Source: Bifidobacteriaceae bacterium
Lineage (GTDB): Bacteria; Actinomycetota; Actinomycetes; Actinomycetales; WQXJ01
Direction of reading: 5' to 3'
DNA: 32,209 nt
Assembly (NCBI GenBank): GCA_031278675.1
Contig: JAITJY010000082.1
Location: 1 to 32,209, forward strand
Shown piece after piece: positions 21,060 to 30,300 of this stretch (within the stretch, counting starts at the first letter, position 1; each line of letters opens with the position of its first letter). The translations under genes and the position numbers were made by a program. The notes beneath the pieces were generated by a model. That model was not told the origin of the DNA. It did no database searches and saw nothing but the letters and a program-made list of their open reading frames with translations.

Positions 21060-22211
21060 TCACATCCTTCCAAAGGGGTTGTTCAACCCCGAAACCCCCT
21101 GCTGTACCCGCGCGGACCGGCCCAGCATGCGGGCAAACTCATCCGGCTGACGTGAGGTTTCGAGGCCTTCTTCGAAGGTGATGTCACCCTTGCGGACCAG
21201 TTCGGCCAGCGACTGGTCCAGCGTGTGCATGCCTTCTTCGCTCCCGGTGTGCAGCGCCGAATAGATCTGGTGGATCTTGTTCTCGCGGATCATGGCACGG
21301 ATGGCTGGGGTGGCCCGCATCAATTCGGTGGCCACCACCCGTCCCTTGCCATCGGCGCGGCGGCACAACGTCTGCGACAAGACGGCCTGGAGGGTGATCG
21401 CCAGTTGCGAACGAATCTGGTCTTGGTGGTTCGCGTCGAACTGATCCACCAGACGGTTGATCGATTGAGCGACACCCTGGGTATGAAGCGTGGCGAACAC
21501 CAGGTGGCCCGTCTCAGCGGCCCGCAGGGCGGTCTCCATGGTCTCCCTGTCGCGCAGCTCGCCCACCAAGATGATGTCCGGGTCTTGCCGCAAGGCGTGC
21601 TTCAAGGCTTCCGCAAACGTCAAAGTGTCGACGCCGATCTCGCGTTGCGCTACCAAGCAACGGTTCGAGTTGTGCTGGAACTCGATCGGGTCCTCAATGG
21701 TCAGCACGTGGCCAGACCGCGTCCGGTTGGCCAAGTCAATGATGGCTGCCAAGGTAGTGGACTTCCCGCTGCCGGTGGGCCCGCAGACCAGGACCAGGCC
21801 ACGCGGCAAACCCGCGAAGGTCTTGACCGCCCCCGGGATCCGGAGTTCATCAAGCGACCTGATCACGTCCGGGATCACTCGGAATGCGGCCGCAATAGAT
21901 CCGCGGTCCCAGTACAGGTTGGCGCGGAACATGCGCCCGGACGGGACCTGGCAGGAATAATCCAGTTCCAAGGTTTCGTCGAACTTCTGGCGCTGCGTGC
22001 GCGTCAGCATGCCGACGAGCTGCTCATAGAGCACCTCCTCGCCCGGCGCGGTGAAACCCGGCAACGGCGACAGTTGTCCTGACAACCGGACAATAGGCGG
22101 CAGCAGGGCCGTCAAGTGCAGGTCAGACGCCCCCAGCGCGGCTGATTCCTCTAAGGCCTGGACCAGATCCAGGGTTGTGTCTTCGCCATAGGCGTTCGGT
22201 GCAGCGCTCAT
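21060..22211 (-). CDS. pilT: Type IV pilus retraction ATPase PilT
   Basis: GPTGSGKSTTLAAIIDL Walker A, ALRQDPDIILVGELRDRETMETALRAAETGHLVFATLHT, and the PilT-type AIRAMIRENKIHQIYSALHTGSEEGMHTLDQSL motif. Confidence 0.95.
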   Translation of the reverse strand: MSAAPNAYGEDTTLDLVQALEESAALGASDLHLTALLPPIVRLSGQLSPLPGFTAPGEEVLYEQLVGMLTRTQRQKFDETLELDYSCQVPSGRMFRANLYWDRGSIAAAFRVIPDVIRSLDELRIPGAVKTFAGLPRGLVLVCGPTGSGKSTTLAAIIDLANRTRSGHVLTIEDPIEFQHNSNRCLVAQREIGVDTLTFAEALKHALRQDPDIILVGELRDRETMETALRAAETGHLVFATLHTQGVAQSINRLVDQFDANHQDQIRSQLAITLQAVLSQTLCRRADGKGRVVATELMRATPAIRAMIRENKIHQIYSALHTGSEEGMHTLDQSLAELVRKGDITFEEGLETSRQPDEFARMLGRSARVQQGVSGLNNPFGRM

Positions 22212-23887
22212 GCGACCACCCTCAACAGTTCTTCGATCGAGGTTTGACCTTGGGCCACTTTGGCCCAGCCATCTTGACGCAGCGTGATCATGCCTTGTTC
22301 ACGCGCTAATTCGCCTAACTCGCGGGTCGACTTCCGCAGAGCGGTCAGGTGTTCCAATTCCTTGCTTACCGTCATCACTTCGTGGACCGCCATCCGGCCC
22401 TTGAATCCGGTCTTGGCGCAAGTTGAGCAGCCAACCGGGCGGTAGAGCTGCGGCGGGGGCGGCTCACGGAAAATCCAGTCGGCCAGCATCATCTCGGTTT
22501 CGACTTCGCTCGGCGCATACGGCTCCCGGCAGCGTTCACACAGGCGCCGCGCAAGCCGCTGGGCCACCACACAGTCCAGCGCCGAGGCCACCAAGAACGG
22601 CTCGATCCCCATCTCGGTGAGGCGAGTGACGGCCGATGGCGCGTCATTCGTGTGCAGCGTCGACAAGACCAAGTGGCCGGTCAAGGCCGCTTCGACCGCG
22701 ATCTGGGCCGTTTCGCCGTCACGGATCTCGCCGACCAGGACCACGTCCGGGTCAGCCCGCAAAATGGACCGGAGCGCGGCCGCAAAAGTCAGGCCAGCCT
22801 TCGGGTTGACCTGAATCTGGTTGATCCCGCTCATGCGGTATTCCACCGGGTCCTCGATCGTAATCACGTTGACCTCAGGGCGGGCAATCTCACGGAGCGT
22901 GGCGTACAACGTAGTGGACTTGCCGCTACCAGTGGGGCCCGTCGCCAGAATCATGCCGTACGGCTTGCTATAGGACTCCTTATAGCGTTCGAAGGAAACC
23001 TCAGAGAAGGACAGTTTACGCAGGTCAACCTGCACGGCCGCAGTGTTCAAAATACGCATGACGACCTTTTCGCCCCACACCGTGGGGAGTGTCGCCACCC
23101 GCAGATCCACATCATTACCTTCCACATTGACCGAAATACGGCCATCTTGCGGTTTGCGCCGTTCCGCAATGTCGATGTCAGCCATGATCTTAATCCGCGA
23201 AATGACCTGCGACTGGATCGACTTAGGCGCAGACTGCATCTCATGCAACACGCCATCAATCCGGTAACGCACCCGGACATCTAGTTCTTCCGGCTCCAAG
23301 TGAATATCGGAGCAGCCGTCATGGATCGCCTGCGAGATCAACAAGTGAACCCACCGGACCACCGGCGAATCCTCCTGGATCACATCCGCGATCGTGACCG
23401 TCCCCTGGCGCTCCTCCTCACGGACCGACGAATCCAGCGACTGCCCAATCGAGTCGATCTCCGAATCAGACCGGATATAACGCGTGATCGACCGTTCCAA
23501 GGCACCGCGTTCGGCCACGGCCGGGATCACCTGGGCCCGCAGATAAGACCGCAGATCATCAATCGCCACAATGTTGCCCGGCTCCGCCATCGCCACCACG
23601 ACCGAGTCGCCCTCCCGCGAAACGGGCAACAGCAAGTGCCGTCGGCACACCGCACCTGGCACCGCACCGGCCACCCGCTGGTCAACCGGGAAGTCATCCA
23701 GGTCAATGAACCGCAGCCCGGCCGCTTCGGCCAGGACCGGAATCAGGTCTTCTTCGCGCAGCGCGCCGCTGGTGACAAGGGCTTGGCCCAGCGTGACACC
23801 TTCGAGTTCCTGAGTGCGGGTGGCCTCAGCCAACTGGTCATGAGAAACCAGGCCGCGCGACAGCAGGGTCTGTTCCAGAGCGGTCAT
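22208..23887 (-). CDS. pilB: Type IV pilus extension ATPase PilB / GspE family
   Basis: MshEN/GspE-N type N-terminus, GPTGSGKSTTLYATL Walker A, and C-terminal CX2C...CX2C zinc motif (CERCREPY...CSTCAKTGFKGR). Overlaps pilT by 4 nt. Confidence 0.94.
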   Translation of the reverse strand: MTALEQTLLSRGLVSHDQLAEATRTQELEGVTLGQALVTSGALREEDLIPVLAEAAGLRFIDLDDFPVDQRVAGAVPGAVCRRHLLLPVSREGDSVVVAMAEPGNIVAIDDLRSYLRAQVIPAVAERGALERSITRYIRSDSEIDSIGQSLDSSVREEERQGTVTIADVIQEDSPVVRWVHLLISQAIHDGCSDIHLEPEELDVRVRYRIDGVLHEMQSAPKSIQSQVISRIKIMADIDIAERRKPQDGRISVNVEGNDVDLRVATLPTVWGEKVVMRILNTAAVQVDLRKLSFSEVSFERYKESYSKPYGMILATGPTGSGKSTTLYATLREIARPEVNVITIEDPVEYRMSGINQIQVNPKAGLTFAAALRSILRADPDVVLVGEIRDGETAQIAVEAALTGHLVLSTLHTNDAPSAVTRLTEMGIEPFLVASALDCVVAQRLARRLCERCREPYAPSEVETEMMLADWIFREPPPPQLYRPVGCSTCAKTGFKGRMAVHEVMTVSKELEHLTALRKSTRELGELAREQGMITLRQDGWAKVAQGQTSIEELLRVVA

Positions 23888-25305
23888 CGCACTCCCCTCG
23901 GCATGGCGAGGCCCAGAGACTTGAACACCGCCTGTGTGTGCTCGTAGTTATCACGGATCAGGTTCCTGGACGCATGGTTGATCCGGCCCAGGATCTCCTC
24001 CATGGGCACCCGGTCAAACGGACGCGCTTCCGCGATACACGCTTTAGCAAGTGAACGCAGCGCGTTCAATTCCTCATGCGACCGGTTGAGTTGCTGATCA
24101 ATCGGCCCAACCAGCGGCCCTAACTGCGCAGACACACCGAAACGCGGCACCTGAATGCGCCACGTGGTCAAGAACTTCTGGAACTGCCCCAAGTGCGCCC
24201 CTGCGGATTCGACCTGGGCGCCCACCTCGTTCAGGACACCTTGGGCCCCTTCCAACCCGGAAGCTACGGCCTCTACGTCATCGGCCAACGCGTAACACAA
24301 CAGCGGAACGTACAACAAGCCCTCCGGCGGCGCGAAACCGTCCAGGTTCTCCAGGGCAAAGTTGATCACCATGTCGTTGTGTAGCTGCGCCAACGCGATC
24401 CTAAAACGCAACTCCATGACGCCGCGCCGGACCTGGGACAAACGATCCGGGAGCGGCGTGATAACACGTTCGGCGCCGGCGCCAACCCGCGTCATCGCGT
24501 TCGCGGTGCTCGCCAGCGTGGGCGCATGGGCGGCCACCTGCTGCGACGCATTCAACGAAACCTGCGTCACCTCCGCCAATGCCGCCACCGTACCGCCAAG
24601 CTGCGCAGACCCGGCCTGCAACGCCTCGGCCAAGTGCTGCAACGAATCGAGGCGGCCCAGCAGATCGCCGATATGCTCATCCAGCGCGACCGCATTGTTC
24701 AAAATATCGGCTATATCGCCGTGCGCCTCCGGCCGGTAAGTCCGGCGCGCAGACAATACCACCCGCGTCTGGGTCTCGGCCGGCAAAGCCGTATACATGA
24801 ACTCGTCATAGGACGGGAAACCGGCCCCGGCCAGCATTTCTGCGAGTGAGGTCAGGCCCGCCGTCGCAATACCGGAGCGGTTGGCACCATGATTCTTCGC
24901 ATTATGCTCAATGGGCAGAGCCTGGCCGTAAAGGCCCGTCGCGGCGTTCCACAGCGGGTCGAACCGAGGCGAGGAACGCACCGACAAAAAGCCGCTGCCC
25001 ATCGGCGTGACAGTCGCGAAGACCTGGTAATCGAAACCGTCCTTGGCCAGATTCTTCACGTACGCGGCGAACGGTTTCCCGCCCAACAACGTGTCCCACA
25101 TGAGCTTGAAAGCGCCACCCGGCATCAATGGATTGCGGATCAGGTTGTGTGGCGCACCCATCAACTCGTCCCGAGGAAAGGCGGACAGCCGCGCAAACAC
25201 AGTGTTGGCCGCTGTGATCACGCCTTTCCGGTCGGTGCAAGAGAAGAAGAGTTCATCCACCCCGACGCGCCGTTCCTGCCCGACGCGGGTTTTGCGGTCA
25301 AGCAT
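23884..25305 (-). CDS. Aer-type PAS domain protein with helical C-terminal region, no MCP signalling hairpin recognised
   Basis: ELFFSCTDRKGVITAANTVFARLSAFPRDELMGAPHNLIRNPLMPGGAFKLMWDTLLGGKPFAAYVKNLAKDGFDYQVFATVTPM. ATG at 25305 preferred; 8-nt overlap with the cvnD-like stop and 4-nt overlap with pilB. Confidence 0.85.
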   Translation of the reverse strand: MLDRKTRVGQERRVGVDELFFSCTDRKGVITAANTVFARLSAFPRDELMGAPHNLIRNPLMPGGAFKLMWDTLLGGKPFAAYVKNLAKDGFDYQVFATVTPMGSGFLSVRSSPRFDPLWNAATGLYGQALPIEHNAKNHGANRSGIATAGLTSLAEMLAGAGFPSYDEFMYTALPAETQTRVVLSARRTYRPEAHGDIADILNNAVALDEHIGDLLGRLDSLQHLAEALQAGSAQLGGTVAALAEVTQVSLNASQQVAAHAPTLASTANAMTRVGAGAERVITPLPDRLSQVRRGVMELRFRIALAQLHNDMVINFALENLDGFAPPEGLLYVPLLCYALADDVEAVASGLEGAQGVLNEVGAQVESAGAHLGQFQKFLTTWRIQVPRFGVSAQLGPLVGPIDQQLNRSHEELNALRSLAKACIAEARPFDRVPMEEILGRINHASRNLIRDNYEHTQAVFKSLGLAMPRGVR

Positions 25306-25903
25306 TGCGCAGCCTATCCATAGCCACGCGGACAACCGCCACCAGGGCCTGTTTGGCCGCTTCTTTCGAGCGGGCATCCGAATACATGATTGGGATGTCA
25401 GACCCTACCGCCAAAGCGTCCCGCACATCTTCCAACGTGTGGCGGGCAATCCCATCGAAACAGTTGATCACAACCACGAACGGGATATTGCGTGATTCAA
25501 AGTAGTCGACCGCAGTGAAACCTTGGTCCAAGCGGTCGGTGTCCACCAGCACCACGGCGCCAATCGCCCCGCGTACCAGGTCATCCCACATGAACAAGAA
25601 CCGTTCCTGGCCGGGGGTGCCGAACAGGTAGAGCCACAAGGATTCGCCCAGGGCAATCCTGCCGAAGTCCATCGCTACGGTAGTGGTGTCTTTTTGCGCG
25701 GCCCGCCGGCCGGCATCGTCCACCCCGAGCGAATGCTCTGTCATATCGGCTTCCGTGTTCAACGGCTCAATGTCAGAGACTGCGCCGATAAACGTGGTTT
25801 TGCCCACAGCGAAGCCGCCCGCCACCACGATCTTGACGACCGTTGGCGGCTTAGGCCTTGTCACGGCGCCCCCTTGGGTCTGTTCATAGCTCGGATATTG
25901 CAT
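25298..25903 (-). CDS. Conservon/MglA-like small GTPase (CvnD type)
   Basis: KIVVAGGFAVGKTTFIGAVSDIEPLNTEADMTEHS...LWLYLFGTPGQERFLFMWDDLVRGAIGAVVLVDTDRL...VVINCFD. Confidence 0.93.
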   Translation of the reverse strand: MQYPSYEQTQGGAVTRPKPPTVVKIVVAGGFAVGKTTFIGAVSDIEPLNTEADMTEHSLGVDDAGRRAAQKDTTTVAMDFGRIALGESLWLYLFGTPGQERFLFMWDDLVRGAIGAVVLVDTDRLDQGFTAVDYFESRNIPFVVVINCFDGIARHTLEDVRDALAVGSDIPIMYSDARSKEAAKQALVAVVRVAMDRLRNA

Positions 25904-26816
25904 TCAGAACACTCTCCAGTAACTCCAGGGTTTGTTCGCGGCTGACGGCTCCACCGTTGTTGATACCACCAGAGCCGGCCACCGTGTCGTGGACCAACAG
26001 CACACCGGATTCGGCTAAATCCGAAACCAGGACCTTGACTACCCCAACCGGCAGTTTTAGGTGGGCGGAAACCTCCGCGACCGTCAAATAGGCCGTAGCG
26101 ATTTGCCGGACAATTGCCAATTCCTCGGGCGAGAGCCCCTTACCTTTTTCGGCCAGCCACTGCTGGTTGGCCACCTCCAAAATTGATTCCAAACGAGTGT
26201 CGGTGGTCGCCTGGGTTCGCCCCCGCGTCACCACGAACGGCCGGACCGAGGAAATGTCCTCTTCCCCGCCCGCACCGCCTTCTGCCGCCCCGTTCGGCTG
26301 CTCCGACCGGCCCGCTCCGCTGCCCCCAGCGGCGCCTCGCACCACGGGTAGGGCTCCCGACGGCGGCTGAGCCGAAGAACGAGCTACCCCTAAGCCCGAT
26401 CCCGACCCGCCAGACTGCCGGCCCCCCGACGCTAAGCCCGCTGACGTCCCGCTCGGCGCGTATGACGCCGGCCGGGAAGTTGGAGCCGGTTCGGCCTGCG
26501 CCCGGACCACCGGACCGGACCCAGAAACCGGTCTGCTTGATTCGTGTTGCGCTGCGAACGCTTCGGCAGTTGGCCCCACCAAGACCGGTTCGGGTGGTGT
26601 GTCGGCGGTGCGCACCGGTCTGCGCCGCTGGACCTGGATTGGGCGGCCGCCGCGTGGCACCACTTGCCGTTTCGCCCCTGGCGGTCCAGCCGGCTCGCCG
26701 GGCGCCGGCACATGGATGTTGGCCGGGTTGGACAGCGAGTCGAAAGACCGTTCAGGCGTGCCGGGTGGACCGGCGGGCCGGGCCCGCACCCGGTTCTGGG
26801 GGATCTCTGGGGTCAC
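25884..26816 (-). CDS. DUF742 protein (CvnC type) with a proline-rich N-terminal half
   Basis: C-terminal DISSVRPFVVTRGRTQATTDTRLESILEV...QIATAYLTVAEVSAHLKLPVGVVKVLVSDLAESGVLLVH. Confidence 0.9.
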   Translation of the reverse strand: MTPEIPQNRVRARPAGPPGTPERSFDSLSNPANIHVPAPGEPAGPPGAKRQVVPRGGRPIQVQRRRPVRTADTPPEPVLVGPTAEAFAAQHESSRPVSGSGPVVRAQAEPAPTSRPASYAPSGTSAGLASGGRQSGGSGSGLGVARSSAQPPSGALPVVRGAAGGSGAGRSEQPNGAAEGGAGGEEDISSVRPFVVTRGRTQATTDTRLESILEVANQQWLAEKGKGLSPEELAIVRQIATAYLTVAEVSAHLKLPVGVVKVLVSDLAESGVLLVHDTVAGSGGINNGGAVSREQTLELLESVLNAISEL

Positions 26817-27268
26817 ATCCCACCTCGCACGGTGCCTGTCGTGGGCAACGAATCACGCATCTGGGCAATTAGGGCTGGCGTGAGGAAGGTTTCGGCGCGG
26901 CCCACCAGGGTCGCCATCTCGTAGCCCACCAGGCCCACATCGGAATCCGGCTCGCACAGCACAGCCAGCACCGATCCGTTCGAGATGGACATGAGCATCA
27001 CGAAGCCTTCCTCGTATTCGATCACGGACTGGCGGTCGCGCCCAATACCCAACTCTCGGCCGGCGCCCCGGGCCAAGGATGACATACCGGAGCAGATCGC
27101 TGCCATGATGTCTCCCACGGTCCTGTCAGCGCCGCCGGACATGGTCATCAGCAAGCCGTCGGCGCTGACTACCACGCCTAGACGGGCGCCTGGGGTGGAG
27201 CGGACGAACGAGTCTAGGAGCCAGGTCAGGTCCTGCCTGTTCTCCCCATGCTGGTAATTGGCGGTCAT
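26813..27268 (-). CDS. Roadblock/LC7 domain protein (CvnB/MglB-like)
   Basis: LTWLLDSFVRSTPGARLGVVVSADGLLMTMSGGADRTVGDIMAAICSGMSSLARGAGRELG...VLMSISNGSVLAVL; 4-nt overlap with the DUF742 gene; AGGAGGACTC upstream. Confidence 0.93.
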   Translation of the reverse strand: MTANYQHGENRQDLTWLLDSFVRSTPGARLGVVVSADGLLMTMSGGADRTVGDIMAAICSGMSSLARGAGRELGIGRDRQSVIEYEEGFVMLMSISNGSVLAVLCEPDSDVGLVGYEMATLVGRAETFLTPALIAQMRDSLPTTGTVRGGM

Positions 27269-27333
27269 CTGAGTCCTCCTTGGATGCGTGAGCAGTGTGT
27301 CCCTTGCGGCGTTGCGGGAGTGTATTTCACGTC

Positions 27334-30300
27334 TTACCCTTTCCCAGCCGACGCGCGGGATCCGCTGCGGCCACGCCTAGTGCCGATTTGGAAGGCCGAT
27401 AGTGCGGAACGGATCTTATCCGCATCACGCGCCTTCGGCGGTGAGGTGACTGGTGGAGCGACAGCCGGAACGGACGATGCCCCCGTCTGTCTACGAGCCA
27501 AGCTCGAAGCCGGTTTGGATTCGGTCCGCTCCGGCTTGTAGGCGGCTAGCCCAGCGAGTTCCGCCAGAGCCTCTTCCTGGATTGAGGCTTTCAGCGCGAT
27601 CGCCGAACCGGCGATCGGGGATCCGAGGTCCGGTATGGCGAGCGCCGAGTTGCCGCCTCCGGGCTGCATCATGGTGCCGCCTGCCGTGAAGCTCCCGGTG
27701 TGAGGGAACGCCGGGCGGGCCGATGGCGCATCGACCCTGGACGGGGCAGCCACCTGGGTGGCGGGCCGGCCGCCGACTCCAGTCGGGGCGACCTGCCCTG
27801 GGGTCATGGTTCCCGGAGTCATAGTTCCCGGAGTCATGGTGCCAGGAGTCATGGTGCCAGGAGTCATCGCTCCCGGTGCTATGACTCCTGGAGTCATAGT
27901 CCCTGGGCTCATAGTCCCCGGGGTCATGACACCGCCAGGCGCGGCAACGGCGGGCGGCGGTTTGAATTGCACCGCGCCCTCGGTTCCACCGCCAGGGCTG
28001 AACTGGCCCGCCACGGGACCGGGTTGGGCAGGGCCACCCACGCCCGCCGGCCCGCCTGGGACCAGAACGCCCGGACCGGCTTGCACCGGACCGCCGGGGC
28101 CGCCTGGGGCCGGGACGCCTTGGAGTGGACCGCCGATGCCGCCCGGGCCACCTGGACCGCCGGGTCCGCCTGGGGCCGGGATACCTTGGGCCGGGCCTCC
28201 CGGCCGTGGTATCTGACCTGGTGGAACACTGGCCGGGCCGGGCAGTGCCCCTGGCAACGGGGCGCCCGGTCCTGGACCGGGCGGACCGGGTGGGCCAGCC
28301 GGGCTGATTGGACCAGGTATCTGGCCGGGCGCCGGCACGCCGAGCGGTGGTACCGCCAACGCCGATTGACTTGGGTCGGCCTGGTCGGGAGCGGCTTGGC
28401 CGCGCGACGGCACCTGACCAAACTGGCGCAGCGGTAGCGGGCCGGACGGTGCGCGCTCCTCGCGCGGGCCACCCGCCGCACTGACAACGGGTCCCGGGCC
28501 ACGGACCGGCGGGGCAGCGCCCCGCTGAGGCAGCCCGCCGGGCGCCTGCTTCAGGCTACCCAACGGCGGGCCAGTTGGCCCTGGACGCCCAGGCTCCGCT
28601 CCATCTGAGGCCTGCCGGGCACCTGTCTGCCCGGCAGGGCCAGGCGGCTGAGTTCGCGCGCCTCCTGGCCCAGTTGGGCCACTTGGCCCCGGACGGCCGC
28701 CCCCGCCACCAGGTGGGCCGCTCGGGCCAGATGGGCCGGGCGCGCCCGGCCGTCCGGCTTGAGGCCCAGTTGAGCCGCTGGGACCGCCTGCCCCGGGCCG
28801 CGCAGCGTCCGGTCCACCCGGACCAGTTGGCGCTACTCGTCCAGCCCCAGGTCCGGTGGGACCACTGGTTCCTGGCCGCACTGCACCGCTGCTCGGTCCA
28901 CGCGAGCCATCAACGCCAGCCCCAGCGGGCGCCGACTCACCGGTGGCCTTGCCGGGCGCCACAGGACCGGGCGCTGCCGCGCCGGAACCTTCCGGGGCCT
29001 GCTTAGCCGCACCAGTCGGCGGGATCAGGCCGGGCGGAGCGGTGGCGCTGGGAGATGGCATGGCGCCGGGGGAACCCGGTACGGGCGGGAACGATTCGGC
29101 CCCGCCGCGTTTGATGGACGCCGGACGGCGCCGCACGGGCATCCGCGCGGGCTGCTCGCCGGTGGCGAGGGCTTCCGAGAAAGCAGGCAGATCGCCGGAC
29201 GATCCCGCCGTCCTGCCTGCCCGGGGAGCCGCCCCGGCACCGCGCGCGGCTGCGGCGTCTGCGAGTGGGCCCTGCCCCGCGCTCGGCGGACCGCCGGGCG
29301 CGGTGGCCCCTCTCGCTGGTGTCCCGCCGCGAGGAGTCCCACCAGGGACTGCCCCACCCACGGGGACCCCACCAGAAGCGCTCCCACCAGCAGGAACACT
29401 ACCAGGAGCACTGCCAGGAACACTGCCAGGAACACCGTCCGGGCCAGCCCCGGCGCCGCCGGTCACGGGCCGTTCAAGCACTGTGTGGCCGTCGGCCGAA
29501 TGCCGCGGCAAGGCCGCCGCAGGGTTAGCCCCTTCACCAAGCGGCGAGAACCGGGCACCCAACGGCACAAATCCGCTGGTGCGGTCCGGCCGCGCGGGAG
29601 CGGCCGCATGGGTGGTGGCAGCGGGGATGATGCCGGCGGGGGCCGAGACCGGCACATCCGTTCGGGGCCGAGCAGGCGGCGGCGCGCTCCGAGGCGGCAC
29701 ACCACTGCTTGGCGCCTGCGCCGGCTCACCGCGTTTCGGCAGATCACCAGGCGCGCTAGCGAGCTGCACCGGCCGGAAGGTCTCAGCCGTGGGCGGCGCT
29801 GCGGTCACCACGGAGGGTTCCAGGTTCGGCTGAGGCGGCAACACCAAGGCTTCCGGACCAAGCGCCGGGTGCGGCCCCGAAGCGGGCCTGTCATCCACAA
29901 GCTTCGACGGAATCCGCAAAATAGCGGTAGTGCCACGCCCCTCTTCGTTTTGACCAGGCGCGAAGCTGACCGCAGCGCCGAGGCGCGCTGCCAACCGGGC
30001 GACCACCACCACACCAAGGCGGCCGTGAGCCAGGTCTTCCGGGCCGGCCCCTTCGCGAGCGATCCGGTTGAGAGTCGCCAACTCGGCGGGGGACATCCCG
30101 ACGCCGGTGTCGGAAATGCTGACGACGACATCGCCGTGGTGGTTTGTCGCACCCACCTCGACGGCTGCCCCCTCGGGGCTGAACGCAGTCGCGTTTTCGA
30201 GCAGTTCGGCCACCAGGTGCGCCAACGGCACCACAGCATAGGACCGGATCATCGGGTCCCAATCCATGGAGATCCTGATCCGCTCGTAGTGTTCGATCTG

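Noticed and set aside
27700-28437. 245-aa plus-strand ORF with SHGARSHGARSH repeats
   Set aside because: Direct antisense reading of the TMTPG repeat; no independent coding support.
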